Numbered from the stretch's first letter, positions 1 through 7,960 are shown. The stretch: 64,000 nt of DNA from an uncultured bacterium (GCA_903928495.1 CAIYQZ010000076.1:25610-89609), one strand, 5' to 3'. Numbers and translations: made by a program. The notes: generated by a model from the letters alone, not told the origin.

Positions 1-708
1 CAGCCCGGCTTGCACCTGCTCAGGCGTTTGCAACGCGGCACCTCGGCCAGGCACCAGTTTTTCAGGCTTGAGCGCGGCAATGTTGTCCAGCGTTTGTGGC
101 CAGTCTTTGAAGTAAGCGTCGCCGGCGTAGGGGGTGGCATCGAATTCCACCAAGTCGCCGCTGAACAGAATTTTTTCCTGCGGCAGCCAGGCCACGGTGT
201 CGCCCTTGGTGTGGCCACGGCCCAGTTGCAAAATTTGCACTTCCAGCTTGCCCAGCCAAATCGTCATCTTGCCGGTGAAGGTGATGGTGGGCCAGGTCAG
301 GCCAGGGGGCACGCTCTCCACGTTCTGGAACAGGCGGGGAAAGCGGCCAATTTCGCTGGCCTTGTCGAACTCGCCACGCTCCACGATCAGGTCGTGGGTG
401 TCCTGGCTGGCAATGATGTGCTCGGGGTTGTAGGCCGTGGCACCCAGCACGCGCACGGCGTGGTAGTGGCTGAGCAGCACGTATTTGATGGGCTTGTCGG
501 TCACCTCGCGGATGCGGCGGATGACGTCCTGTGCCATCACGGGCGTGGCCTGCGTGTCGATCACCATGACCGCGTCGTCGCCAATGATGATGCCGGTGTT
601 CGGGTCGCCCTCGGCCGTGTAGGCGTAGGCGTGGTCCGACAGCTTGTCGAAACTCACCTTTTTCACTTCAAGGTCGGCGGCGGAGGCAAAAGTTTTGGTG
701 CTGCTCAT
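1..708 (-). CDS. MBL-fold metallo-hydrolase, partial (3' end outside window)
   Basis: The first 236 codons of a metallo-beta-lactamase-fold protein read from the ATG at 708 to the window edge with no stop. The fold is recognisable from the HxH segment at residues 81-83, GHTKGD at 165-170 and SGD at 183-185. The usual HxHxDH signature reads HYHAVR, so Asp85 and His86 are replaced by Val and Arg. The late GHG motif reads GRG (221-223). His81, His83, His166 and Asp185 remain, so one metal site could survive while the second looks lost. It lies near gentisate genes, so a hydrolase of a pathway thioester or lactone is possible, but the substrate is unknown. Confidence 0.85.
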   Translation of the reverse strand, partial: MSSTKTFASAADLEVKKVSFDKLSDHAYAYTAEGDPNTGIIIGDDAVMVIDTQATPVMAQDVIRRIREVTDKPIKYVLLSHYHAVRVLGATAYNPEHIIASQDTHDLIVERGEFDKASEIGRFPRLFQNVESVPPGLTWPTITFTGKMTIWLGKLEVQILQLGRGHTKGDTVAWLPQEKILFSGDLVEFDATPYAGDAYFKDWPQTLDNIAALKPEKLVPGRGAALQTPEQVQAGL

Positions 709-841
709 GGGGCCCTTAAATTTGTTTATGACTAATACGTTTGATTAAAGTCATGCGATTGTGCAAATGGTGTTCGTTTTAGTCAAACGAATTTGTTAAG
801 GGTAAACCCTGAAGGCGCACTCAGCACGGCTGCTGGCAGTC
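709..841. promoter_or_regulatory. Intergenic region with diverging promoters for the MBL gene
   Basis: This AT-richer stretch separates the minus-strand MBL gene from the plus-strand toxin-antitoxin genes. ACGTTTGA near 738 and TCAAACGA near 784 form a widely spaced inverted repeat, and TGACT/AGTCA lie between. These could be operator halves, but no regulator can be assigned. Confidence 0.3.
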
Positions 842-866
842 TAAAATTGCACCACTTTTTGTACAA
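842..866 (+). promoter_or_regulatory. yefM-yoeB promoter -10 box and YefM-type operator
   Basis: TAAAAT at 842-847 is a plausible -10 hexamer. It is followed by the palindrome TTGTACAA at 859-866, 15 bases before the yefM start. In E. coli, YefM and the YefM-YoeB complex bind palindromes with a TGTACA core in their own promoter, so autorepression through this site is likely. Confidence 0.6.
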
Positions 867-881
867 CTGAGGCCAGCAATC

Positions 882-1136
882 ATGAACGTGGTGACCTACT
901 CTGAAGCCCGCAGCTCGCTCAAAACCGTAATCGATAACGTGAACAACAATGCCGACGTGACCATCATCAGCCGCCGCAGCGGGGGCGATGCCGTGGTGAT
1001 GTCGCTGGACCACTACCAAAGCCTGATGGAAACCCTGCATCTGGTGTCCACCCCCGCCAACGCACGGGCACTGGCCAGCGCAATTGCACAAGACAAAGCG
1101 GGTGAAGCCGTGCGGCGTGAATTGCTGAAGGCCTGA
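882..1136 (+). CDS. yefM: YefM/Phd-family antitoxin
   Basis: This 84-residue protein has the Phd/YefM layout: an N-terminal DNA-binding and dimerisation domain (start MNVVTYSEARSSLKTVID, then the SRRSGGDAVVMS strand) and a polar C-terminal tail that would wrap the toxin. It would neutralise YoeB by direct binding and repress its own operon. The toxin start lies three bases after its stop, the usual arrangement for coupled antitoxin-first pairs. A TGTACA operator sits just upstream. Confidence 0.93.
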   Translation: MNVVTYSEARSSLKTVIDNVNNNADVTIISRRSGGDAVVMSLDHYQSLMETLHLVSTPANARALASAIAQDKAGEAVRRELLKA

Positions 1137-1139
1137 CGC

Positions 1140-1406
1140 ATGGGCCGTGACATCCGGTTCGTGCCCGACGCTTGGGATGCCTACGTATGGTGGCAAAGCC
1201 AAGACCGCAAAACCCTCAAACGCATCAACACCTTGATTGAAGCTGCGGCGCGCGAGCCCTTTGCCGGGCTGGGCAAGCCCGAACCTCTGGTGGGCAACCT
1301 GGCGGGCTACTGGTCACGCCGCATCGACGGCGCACACCGCTTGGTCTATCGCGCCACCGATACCGAACTGGTGGTCATTGCCTGCCGGTTTCATTACGAC
1401 GATTGA
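1140..1406 (+). CDS. yoeB: YoeB-family toxin (ribosome-dependent mRNA endonuclease)
   Basis: This 88-residue RelE-superfamily protein aligns along its whole length with E. coli YoeB. The conserved block GKPEPL (45-50), WSRRI (58-62), HRLVY (66-70) and CRFHY (82-86) is intact. The residues matching the E. coli catalytic Glu46, Arg65 and His83 are Glu48, Arg67 and His85, so the toxin should be active. It cleaves mRNA in the ribosomal A site when YefM is degraded. It is transcribed with yefM, and no further gene follows on this transcript. Confidence 0.95.
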   Translation: MGRDIRFVPDAWDAYVWWQSQDRKTLKRINTLIEAAAREPFAGLGKPEPLVGNLAGYWSRRIDGAHRLVYRATDTELVVIACRFHYDD

Positions 1407-1450
1407 CGACAAAGTTTGCACCCAAAAAAAACCCGGCCAGGGAGGCCTGC

Positions 1451-1574
1451 ATGACCCCACAAACCTTCATCGCCAAATGGGGCGCGCCCGATGGCGCACC
1501 CGGCACCGCCTACCAGCACACCGAAGCCGTGGAAGACGGCGCGCCCACCCCCGAATACTTGCCCGAAAGTTATA
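1451..1574 (+). pseudogene. Short remnant resembling a DNA methyltransferase N-terminus
   Basis: From the ATG at 1451 the reading begins MTPQTFIAKW. I recall this as the start of class I SAM-dependent DNA methyltransferases in Comamonadaceae. The similarity stops after about ten residues, and the frame then runs through low-complexity Ala/Pro/Thr sequence into an interspersed repeat. It is probably a decayed gene end rather than a working small protein. Recognition is from memory of the family, so confidence is low. Confidence 0.3.
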
Positions 1575-1622
1575 TGCAAAATGTGCCTATAGCGCTTTAC
1601 CGCATTGGGTTTACAGCTACAA
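1571..1622 (-). repeat. Interspersed ~52-bp repeat, copy 1
   Basis: Read on the minus strand, this begins TAGCTGTAAACCCAATGC and contains AAAGCGCTATAGGC and then CATTTTGCATAT. It matches the other copies near 6801, 12087, 22291, 29331, 35443 and 54820 in order and spacing of its blocks. It lies upstream of the iclR start. Confidence 0.65.
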
Positions 1623-1706
1623 CTGTAGCTAACCCAAAGGCCAACGCCATGACCGATGATGAAATCCCAAAGCGTCTGCTGGCGCTCAATCTCGCAGAGG
1701 CCACCC

Positions 1707-2498
1707 ATGTTTGATTCCGAAGCCTCATCCAACGAGTCCCCGACCCGCACCTCTCGCGGCATCCAGAGCGTGGAAGTGGGCGGCCAGTTGCTGAAGGCCC
1801 TGGCCCGCTCGGGCAGGCGCATGGCACTGAAAGACCTGGCCCGCGATGCCGACATGACCCCGGCCAAAGCCCACCCCTACCTGGTGAGTTTTGGCAAGCT
1901 GGGGCTGATCGAACAAGACCCAGTGAGCGGCCACTATGGCCTGGGGCAACTGGCGGTGCAGTTGGGCCTCATCAGCCTGCAACAGGTGGACCCTGTGCGC
2001 CTCACCATTGCCGAGCTGCCAGCCCTGGCGCAGGCCATGGACTGCACCGTGTCGGCCGCAGTGTGGGGCAGCGCCGGGCCCATCATCGTGCGGGTGGAAG
2101 AAGGCCCACGCGCCGTGAACGTCAGTATGCGCCACGGCATACCCGCGTCGCTGCGGCACACGGGCACGGGCAAGGTGTTTGCCGCCTACCTGCCCGCCGC
2201 CCAGATCAAAGAAGCCCTGGTGGCCCAAGGCGAGCCCGACGCCTGGGGCGACCCGCTGTTTGAAGCCGAGCTGGCCCGCATCCGCGAGCTGGGCCTGAGC
2301 CAGGTGGACCAGGAGCTGATTTCAGGCATCAGCGCCATGGCTGTGCCGGTGTTCGACGGCTTCGGCCGCCTGGCCCTGGCCATTGCAGCCATGGGCCCCA
2401 CCGCACTGCTCAACCTCGACCCGCAAGGTCAGCAGGCACAAACCCTCAAGGCGCTGGGGCAGCGCTTGTCGCTGCGACTGGGGGCGCCGGTGGGGTGA
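1707..2498 (+). CDS. IclR-family transcriptional regulator
   Basis: A 263-residue regulator with an N-terminal winged helix-turn-helix (about residues 12-75, RTSRGIQSVEVGGQLLKAL and later LARDADMTPAKAHPYL) and a C-terminal IclR effector domain from about residue 90. The start at 1707 removes an upstream extension that is not IclR-like and gives the usual family length. IclR proteins often control aromatic catabolic operons, and the gentisate operon lies 3 kb downstream, but a separate MarR gene is the nearer candidate for that operon. Its last 21 codons are duplicated in degraded form at 4302-4367. Confidence 0.9.
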   Translation: MFDSEASSNESPTRTSRGIQSVEVGGQLLKALARSGRRMALKDLARDADMTPAKAHPYLVSFGKLGLIEQDPVSGHYGLGQLAVQLGLISLQQVDPVRLTIAELPALAQAMDCTVSAAVWGSAGPIIVRVEEGPRAVNVSMRHGIPASLRHTGTGKVFAAYLPAAQIKEALVAQGEPDAWGDPLFEAELARIRELGLSQVDQELISGISAMAVPVFDGFGRLALAIAAMGPTALLNLDPQGQQAQTLKALGQRLSLRLGAPVG

Positions 2499-2562
2499 TG
2501 TCGCCCTTCCGCCACCGCTCCGCCCCCACCTGGTGCGCCTGTACCAACCGGGTCAGCATGTC
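2499..2562 (-). pseudogene. Remnant of a marR 3' end
   Basis: Read on the minus strand, these bases encode DMLTRLVQAHQVGA. This parallels DMLTRLVLAHHEGA at the C-terminus of the intact MarR gene at 5015-5464, and DNA identity over the best 38 bases is high. The frame has a stop just upstream and runs without its own stop into the antisense of iclR, so it is a fragment. It marks an old duplication or deletion next to the IclR gene. Confidence 0.65.
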
Positions 2563-2599
2563 CCTCAATCAAGCGAGTGCTTGCGAGGTCGATTCACGA

Positions 2600-3589
2600 T
2601 CATGAAGCGCTGGTCGGCGCTTGGTCGCGCGTCTTCCACATTGAGACCAGGACGCCGCCTGCAATCAAGCCGAATGTCACGCTCAGAGAGATCACTGCCG
2701 GGATCTTGCCGATGATGCCCACCAGGAAAATCTTGCTGCCAATGAACACCAGCACCAGTGCCAGGGCGTACTTGAGGTACTTGAACCGGTGAATCATGGC
2801 CGACAGCGCAAAGTACAAAGCGCGCAGTCCCAAGATGGCGAAGATGTTGCTGGTGTAGACGATGAACGGGTCGGTGGTGATGGCAAAAATGGCGGGCACT
2901 GAGTCCACCGCGAATATCAGGTCCACAAATTCCACCAACACCAGCGCCAGGAACAGCGGCGTCGCGAAACGCTCAAGCTTGCCGGTCTTGGGATCGGTCT
3001 CGCGAACCCAGAAGGCGTTGCCGCGCAGGCCTTCGGTCACGCGCATGTGGCGCTTCAGGAACTTCAGCAGTGCGTTGTTGGCGATGTCAGGCACATGGTC
3101 GGCGATGACCCACATCTTGATGCCCGTGAAAACCAGAAACGCGCCGAACACGTACAGCACCCAACTGAACTGGCTCACCAGCGTTGCACCCAGTGCGATC
3201 ATGATGGCGCGCAACACGATCACGCCCAGAATGCCCCAGAACAAAACCCGGTGCTGGTATTGCCGCGGAATGGCAAAGAAGGTGAAGATCAGCGCGATGA
3301 CGAACACGTTGTCCATCGACAGCGACTTCTCGATCATGAACCCGGTGAAGTAGTCCATGCCACTCTGGGCACCCAGGTACCACCAAATCCAAGCGCCGAA
3401 CATCAACGCCACACTGATGTAACCGCCAGACAGGAGCAGGCTTTCCTGCACACCAATCTCATGGTCATCTTTGTGAAGCACGCCAAGGTCGAAGGCGAGC
3501 AGCGCGACCACAATACCGACAAAGGTCAGCCAGATCCAGGCCGGTTTGCCCAGAAATTCAGACGATAGGAAGGGAAGCAAGGTGTCCAT
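2600..3589 (-). CDS. TerC/Alx-family integral membrane protein
   Basis: A 329-residue polytopic inner-membrane protein with about eight hydrophobic helices. It carries the family's acidic signatures, EKSLSMDNVFV near residue 87 and EFVDLIFAVDSVPAIFA near residue 219. TerC-family proteins are linked to tellurite resistance and to manganese or calcium handling, and E. coli Alx is a manganese-related member. The gene follows a TerB-like gene on the same strand with a 67-base gap, so the two probably form one transcript. I looked for a yybP-ykoY manganese riboswitch upstream and did not see one. Confidence 0.9.
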   Translation of the reverse strand: MDTLLPFLSSEFLGKPAWIWLTFVGIVVALLAFDLGVLHKDDHEIGVQESLLLSGGYISVALMFGAWIWWYLGAQSGMDYFTGFMIEKSLSMDNVFVIALIFTFFAIPRQYQHRVLFWGILGVIVLRAIMIALGATLVSQFSWVLYVFGAFLVFTGIKMWVIADHVPDIANNALLKFLKRHMRVTEGLRGNAFWVRETDPKTGKLERFATPLFLALVLVEFVDLIFAVDSVPAIFAITTDPFIVYTSNIFAILGLRALYFALSAMIHRFKYLKYALALVLVFIGSKIFLVGIIGKIPAVISLSVTFGLIAGGVLVSMWKTRDQAPTSAS

Positions 3590-3656
3590 GTTTGACTTTC
3601 AGATCAAATAGAGAGGGTGCAAGTGCGTCTTGTGTTGAACAGCCAAAAACCCGACC

Positions 3657-4055
3657 CTATGCGGCCACGCAACCCATCTTCCATTGCAGCAAAGCCGCGC
3701 CAACCAGGGTTGCTTCTGCATCGGTCAGGTGCCCATCGGCCTCGGTTGCTGCACTTGCCAGTCGAAGCACTTTGGCCTGGATTTCCGGCTCATCCACCTC
3801 GGACAGCAGGGCTGTCAGGGTTGTGCTGTCCACGGTGCACATGCCTGCACTGGTCTTGTCCTGAACGGCAACAAGGTCTTCACACAGTTGCAGCATGACC
3901 TGCGAAAAAGCGCCCTCTGGCAGACCCAACTCGCGCTCTGCGTCCAGGTGCCGCAGAACACTGATTTCTGACTTGCACACATTGCCGTCGGAAATCAACG
4001 CGAGCGCCACGATGCGGGCTGCGGCTTCGGGGCTGTTGGTGGGGTAAGTTCTCAT
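3657..4055 (-). CDS. TerB-like tellurite-resistance family protein
   Basis: A 132-residue, mostly helical protein similar to the TerB/DjlA-N domain, with repeated acidic segments such as LISDGNVCKSE and EADGHLTDAEAT that resemble the family's metal-binding loops. TerB proteins associate with TerC at the membrane in tellurite or metal-stress systems. The pair here lacks the TerD-type and TerA genes of full operons. The ATG at 4055 is used, and the region before it is AT-rich and probably holds the promoter. Confidence 0.75.
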   Translation of the reverse strand: MRTYPTNSPEAAARIVALALISDGNVCKSEISVLRHLDAERELGLPEGAFSQVMLQLCEDLVAVQDKTSAGMCTVDSTTLTALLSEVDEPEIQAKVLRLASAATEADGHLTDAEATLVGAALLQWKMGCVAA

Positions 4056-4301
4056 CGTGTTTTTCCTTGATTCATTTCAGTTCGTTTGACAGTGGCTGTG
4101 TTCTGCGCATGAGGTCTTTACCAGTCGGCTCCTGCGACGCGACTCACGGCCTTTTGTTGTTCAGAGCCTGAAATGTGCACGACTTAATACTTCTGAATAA
4201 GCTGATGTTTAGTGAAATAAATTCAGTTTTTAAAGATGTTTAAGCATGCAGAACTCCCAGCAGCGAGGGCTGCTGAACGTGTGACACGAGCTTGAATCCC
4301 G
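4056..4301. other. Intergenic region, promoter of the TerB-TerC unit
   Basis: No gene is visible here. The stretch around 4185-4245 is markedly AT-rich compared with its surroundings and is the likely promoter region for the minus-strand TerB-TerC transcript. No riboswitch fold or strong hairpin was recognised. Confidence 0.4.
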
Positions 4302-4367
4302 CAGCTGGTGCGGGCGGTAGCATTGGGGCAGCAACTGTCGCTGCGGTTGGGCGCGCGGGTGGGGTGA
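4302..4367 (+). pseudogene. Remnant of an iclR 3' end
   Basis: These 22 codons read QLVRAVALGQQLSLRLGARVG followed by TGA. The intact IclR protein ends KALGQRLSLRLGAPVG followed by TGA. The match includes the stop codon, and a TGA closes the frame three codons upstream, so only the tail of a second iclR-like gene survives. Together with the marR remnant at 2499 it brackets the TerC/TerB genes. Confidence 0.75.
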
Positions 4368-4421
4368 AGCTTGCGGCTGGGCAGCGCGGCTGTTCAAAGG
4401 TGAAATTGTTCAGGACACATC

Positions 4422-4958
4422 ATGAACTTCAGGATTCTCGGTACCGGTCACAGCCAAGAAGTGACGAATCTGTTCACTTCGGTGTTCTCGTCATCTGAAG
4501 GGAATGACGAAGGACAGGTGATCGGCGCACTGGCCTCGGCATTGGCCGCTCGCACAGACAACCAGGAGGTGATCTGCGTGGGCGCCTGTGCCGACGCCAC
4601 GCTGATTGGAGCCATCTTTTTGACCCGACTGCGCTTCGAAGAGCCCGTCGAAGCCTACTTGCTGTCACCCGTTGCGGTCAGCACCGCGCATCAGGGACAA
4701 GGAACTGGACAGGCCTTGATCAGGTACGGGCTGGATTGCCTGAAGCGTCGCTCGGTAGACCTGGTTGTGACCTATGGCGATCCAACTTATTACGCCAAGA
4801 CGGGGTTTCAGGCACTGTCAGAAGAAATCGTCCAGGCTCCTCAGGCGCTCTCAATGCCAGAAGGTTGGCTCGGTCAGTGCTTGTCTGGAGAAGCCATTCC
4901 CACCCTGAAAAGCCGACCTGTCTGCGTTCGGGAGTTTGACGATCCGGCCTATTGGTGA
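4422..4958 (+). CDS. GNAT-family N-acetyltransferase (YhbS-like)
   Basis: A 178-residue Gcn5-related acetyltransferase. The acetyl-CoA-binding motif A is seen as LSPVAVSTAHQGQGTGQALI (about residues 81-100), with Q/RxxGxG/A spacing, followed by GDPTYYAKTGF, the YhbS-type segment. It would move an acetyl group from acetyl-CoA to an amine that cannot be named from sequence. It stands alone on the plus strand, convergent with the MarR gene, and follows directly on the iclR remnant. Confidence 0.85.
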   Translation: MNFRILGTGHSQEVTNLFTSVFSSSEGNDEGQVIGALASALAARTDNQEVICVGACADATLIGAIFLTRLRFEEPVEAYLLSPVAVSTAHQGQGTGQALIRYGLDCLKRRSVDLVVTYGDPTYYAKTGFQALSEEIVQAPQALSMPEGWLGQCLSGEAIPTLKSRPVCVREFDDPAYW

Positions 4959-5014
4959 TGCCCGTGTTGGGCCCCCAGCCGTTACTTCGCCAAAAGGTTT
5001 CCCCAAACGCTCAC

Positions 5015-5464
5015 TCATACCTCGTCCGACGCCCCTGGCGCGCCCTCATGGTGCGCCAGCACCAACCGCGTCAGCATGTCCATGAACAGCGGTTTTTCGG
5101 CATCGGTCAGCGGTGCCAGCATGCGCGCCTGAGCAGCCGCCACCTGAGGCTGCATGTCTGCCAGCAAGGCGGCACCGTCTTCGGTGATGCCCAGCAGCTT
5201 CACCCGCCGGTCGGTGGGTGAGGCGCTGCGGCGCAGCAGGCCACGGGCTTCAAGGCGGTCCACCACACCGGCGGTGGTGGACGTGTCCAGCCCCATGAGG
5301 TTCGCCAGGCTTCGCTGGTCCAGGCCAGGCTGCCGCTGCACCGTCAACAGCGCGCCATATTGCACGGGGGTGATGCCAAAGCCCTGTGTTTCCTGCAAGA
5401 AAACGGCCACGGCCATTTGCTGCAGGCGGCGGATGTGATGACCGGGCAATGCGTCGAGTGACAT
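5015..5464 (-). CDS. MarR-family regulator, probable controller of the gentisate operon
   Basis: A 149-residue winged helix-turn-helix protein with the MarR pattern: the recognition region SLANLMGLDTSTTAGVVDRL (about 52-71), then the wing SPTDRRVKLLGIT (82-94). It is divergent from the 3-hydroxybenzoate hydroxylase gene, with a 110-base intergenic region that holds a palindrome. MarR proteins usually repress a divergent operon and are released by an aromatic ligand, here probably 3-hydroxybenzoate or gentisate. That ligand is inferred from position only. Confidence 0.9.
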   Translation of the reverse strand: MSLDALPGHHIRRLQQMAVAVFLQETQGFGITPVQYGALLTVQRQPGLDQRSLANLMGLDTSTTAGVVDRLEARGLLRRSASPTDRRVKLLGITEDGAALLADMQPQVAAAQARMLAPLTDAEKPLFMDMLTRLVLAHHEGAPGASDEV

Positions 5465-5529
5465 GACGGGGCTGTGGCGGGTAACGGGTTTTCCCCGGGT
5501 GGATGAATTTCCAAATAATACTTATACTA

Positions 5530-5549
5530 ATCGTCAGCATACTGATGAT
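5530..5549. promoter_or_regulatory. Palindromic operator candidate in the marR/nagX intergenic region
   Basis: ATCGTCAG and CTGATGAT form an inverted repeat with one mismatch around a four-base centre. It lies 25 bases before the nagX start in an AT-rich stretch that also carries TATACTAAT. Position and symmetry fit a MarR dimer site that would block transcription of the gentisate operon. Confidence 0.5.
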
Positions 5550-5574
5550 ATGCATACACACCAGGAGACTCCGC

Positions 5575-6801
5575 ATGACCTCTTCCCCCTCCACCGCCCC
5601 TGCCGCCCTCCCCGTCATCGTGGCTGGCGGTGGCATTGGCGGCCTCGCCGCAGCACTGGCGCTGGTGCGCCAGGGTTTTGACGTGACCGTGCTGGAGCAA
5701 GCCGCTGAAATCGGCGAAATCGGCGCGGGCATCCAGCTCGGCCCCAACGCCTTCCACGCGTTTGACGCACTCGGCGTGGGCGACAAAACCCGCGCCCGCG
5801 CCGTGTACACCGACCACATGGTCATGCACGACGCGCTGGACGAATACCAAGTGGGCAAGATTCCCACGGGCGAGGCTTTTCGCCAGCGCTTTGGCAACCC
5901 CTATGCGGTGATTCACCGGGTGGACATCCACAAATCGCTGCTGGAAGGGGCTGTGGAAACCGGGCGGGTGAAGTTCGTCACGTCCACCCGCGTGGAACGC
6001 ATCGAACAAACCGACGGCACCGTGACCGCCATCGACCAGCATGGCCACCGCCACACCGGTGTGGCGCTGATCGGGGCCGACGGCGGCAAGTCGGTGGTGC
6101 GCACCCAGTATGTGAACGACCCACCCCGCGTGACTGGCCATGTGGTGTACCGCGCCGTGGTGGAAAAAGAAGACTTCCCTGAAAACCTGCGCGGGAACGC
6201 CGCCAGCATCTGGGTGGGCCCCAACTGCCACCTGGTGCACTACCCCCTGCGCGGTGGAGAGCAATACAACGTGGTGGTCACCTTCCACAGCCGCGAGAAA
6301 GAAGAATGGGGCGTGACCGACGGCAGCAAAGAAGAGGTGCAAAGCTACTTCCAAGGCATTTGCCCCAAGGCCCGCCAGCTGATTGAGCTGCCCAAAAGCT
6401 GGAAGCGCTGGGCCACCGCCGACCGTGAGCCCATTGGCCAGTGGAGCTTTGGCCGCGCCACCCTGCTGGGCGACGCCGCCCACCCCACCACCCAGTACCT
6501 GGCACAAGGCGCGTGCATGGCGCTGGAAGACGCCGTGACGCTGGGCGAAGCGCTGCGCGTCACCCAGACCGCCACCGGGCACGACTGGGACAAGGCGCTT
6601 GACCTGTACCAGCGCAGCCGCGTGGCGCGCACCGCCCGCATCGTGCTCTCGGCCCGCGAAATGGGCCGCCTGTACCACGCCAAAGGCGTGGAGCGCCTGG
6701 TGCGCAACGACCTGTGGCGCGGCCGCAGCCCTGAGCGCTTTTACGACGCGGTGGAATGGCTCTACGGCTGGAACGTGAACAACTGCCTGGCAGCACACTG
6801 A
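5575..6801 (+). CDS. nagX: 3-hydroxybenzoate 6-monooxygenase (FAD-dependent)
   Basis: A 408-residue single-component flavoprotein hydroxylase that converts 3-hydroxybenzoate to gentisate with NADH and O2. The FAD-binding motif AGGGIGGLAA lies at residues 17-26. The second FAD motif GDAAHP lies at 299-304, inside LLGDAAHPTTQYLAQGA. The start at 5575 has AGGAG seven bases upstream, better than the longer frame. The next three genes are the gentisate ring-cleavage steps, which supports 3-hydroxybenzoate over salicylate as substrate. Salicylate 1-hydroxylase is the main alternative within the family. Confidence 0.88.
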   Translation: MTSSPSTAPAALPVIVAGGGIGGLAAALALVRQGFDVTVLEQAAEIGEIGAGIQLGPNAFHAFDALGVGDKTRARAVYTDHMVMHDALDEYQVGKIPTGEAFRQRFGNPYAVIHRVDIHKSLLEGAVETGRVKFVTSTRVERIEQTDGTVTAIDQHGHRHTGVALIGADGGKSVVRTQYVNDPPRVTGHVVYRAVVEKEDFPENLRGNAASIWVGPNCHLVHYPLRGGEQYNVVVTFHSREKEEWGVTDGSKEEVQSYFQGICPKARQLIELPKSWKRWATADREPIGQWSFGRATLLGDAAHPTTQYLAQGACMALEDAVTLGEALRVTQTATGHDWDKALDLYQRSRVARTARIVLSAREMGRLYHAKGVERLVRNDLWRGRSPERFYDAVEWLYGWNVNNCLAAH

Positions 6802-6855
6802 AATATCAAGAAAATCAGCCTCTACCGCTTTTCTGTATTGCATCAACAGCTATAC
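6801..6855 (-). repeat. Interspersed ~52-bp repeat, copy 2
   Basis: On the minus strand it reads ATAGCTGTTGATGCAATACA, then GAAAAGCGGTAGAGGC and a tail with TTTTCTTGATAT. It starts at the last base of the nagX stop codon and fills most of the gap before nagI. Confidence 0.75.
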
Positions 6856-6881
6856 AAATCAACACACCCACAGGACCCACC

Positions 6882-7934
6882 ATGAACGAACTAGGCCGCC
6901 TGGAAGACCTGCCCCAGAGCTACCGCGACGAGCTGACCGCCTTGAACCTGGTGCCCCTGTGGCCCAGCCTGCGCGGGGTGTTGCCACCGAATGTGCCGAC
7001 CCGCAAAACCGCGCCCACCCACTGGCCCTACGCCAGCCTGAAACCCCTGTTGCTGCAAGCCGGTGAACTCACCCCCATCGAAAAAGCCGAGCGCCGCGTG
7101 CTGGTGCTGGCCAACCCCGGCCACGGCCTGGAAAAAATGCAGGCCAGCGCCGCCATGTACTTGGGCATGCAACTGCTGCTGCCCGGCGAGTGGGCTCCCA
7201 GCCACCGCCACACCCCCAACGCCGTGCGCATGATCGTCGAGGGCGAAGGCGCCTACACCACGGTAGATGGTGAGAAGTGCCCCATGGCGCGCGGTGACCT
7301 CATCCTCACGCCCACCGGCTTGTGGCACGAACACGGCCACGATGGCACCGAGCCCGTGGTGTGGCTGGACGTGCTGGACCTGCCGCTGGTGTATTACATG
7401 GAAGCCAGCTACCACATCAACGGCGCCCGCCAAGACGTGAAGCCCGGACGGGGCGACCGCGCCTGGAGCCGCGCCGGTGTAGTGCCGACACCCATCTTCA
7501 CCCGCAGCCACAAAACCTACCCCCTGCTGCGTTACCCCTGGGTGGACACCCGCGCCGCCCTGGTGGGCCTGGCCGAAGACCAGCCAGACCTGGAATGTGT
7601 GCAGGTCACCTACGTCAACCCCGAAACCGGCGACGATGCAGAAAACATCCTGGGCTTCTACGCGCTGATGCTGCGCCCCGGCCAGACCCTGCGCCTGCCT
7701 GCGCGTTCACCCGCGTGTGTGTTCCACCAGATCGAGGGCAGCACCGACGTGGTGGTGGGCAATACCGGTGAAAGCACGACCCCCTTCACCCTGGTCGAAG
7801 CCGACACCTGCTGCGCCCCCGGCTACACCGCCGCCACTCTGACCAACCGCAGCGCCACCGAGCCCGCCTTTGTGTTCATGGCCGACGAAAGCCCCTTGCA
7901 CCGCAAGCTGGGCGTTTACGAAGTTCGCGGCTGA
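6882..7934 (+). CDS. nagI: Gentisate 1,2-dioxygenase
   Basis: A 350-residue bicupin that opens the gentisate ring to maleylpyruvate using Fe(II) and O2. The N-terminal cupin shows the metal ligands in [11 protein letters not shown] (His108, His110) and the third ligand region in LWHEHGH (His149-His153). The C-terminal cupin is less conserved, as is normal in the family. The start at 6882 excludes an upstream extension that is translated repeat DNA. It lies between the hydroxylase and the fumarylpyruvate hydrolase, matching nag/gentisate operons of Polaromonas and Ralstonia. Confidence 0.95.
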   Translation: MNELGRLEDLPQSYRDELTALNLVPLWPSLRGVLPPNVPTRKTAPTHWPYASLKPLLLQAGELTPIEKAERRVLVLANPGHGLEKMQASAAMYLGMQLLLPGEWAPSHRHTPNAVRMIVEGEGAYTTVDGEKCPMARGDLILTPTGLWHEHGHDGTEPVVWLDVLDLPLVYYMEASYHINGARQDVKPGRGDRAWSRAGVVPTPIFTRSHKTYPLLRYPWVDTRAALVGLAEDQPDLECVQVTYVNPETGDDAENILGFYALMLRPGQTLRLPARSPACVFHQIEGSTDVVVGNTGESTTPFTLVEADTCCAPGYTAATLTNRSATEPAFVFMADESPLHRKLGVYEVRG

Positions 7935-7960
7935 AACCCTCACCACACACCCCCTCACAC

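Noticed and set aside
10-735. Long open frame on the plus strand at the left edge
   Set aside because: It is the shadow of the minus-strand MBL-fold gene. Its translation is His/Gly/Val-rich and resembles no family.
3590-4230. Possible yybP-ykoY manganese riboswitch before the TerB-TerC genes
   Set aside because: The conserved core of that riboswitch could not be found on the minus strand, and the region shows no matching helices.
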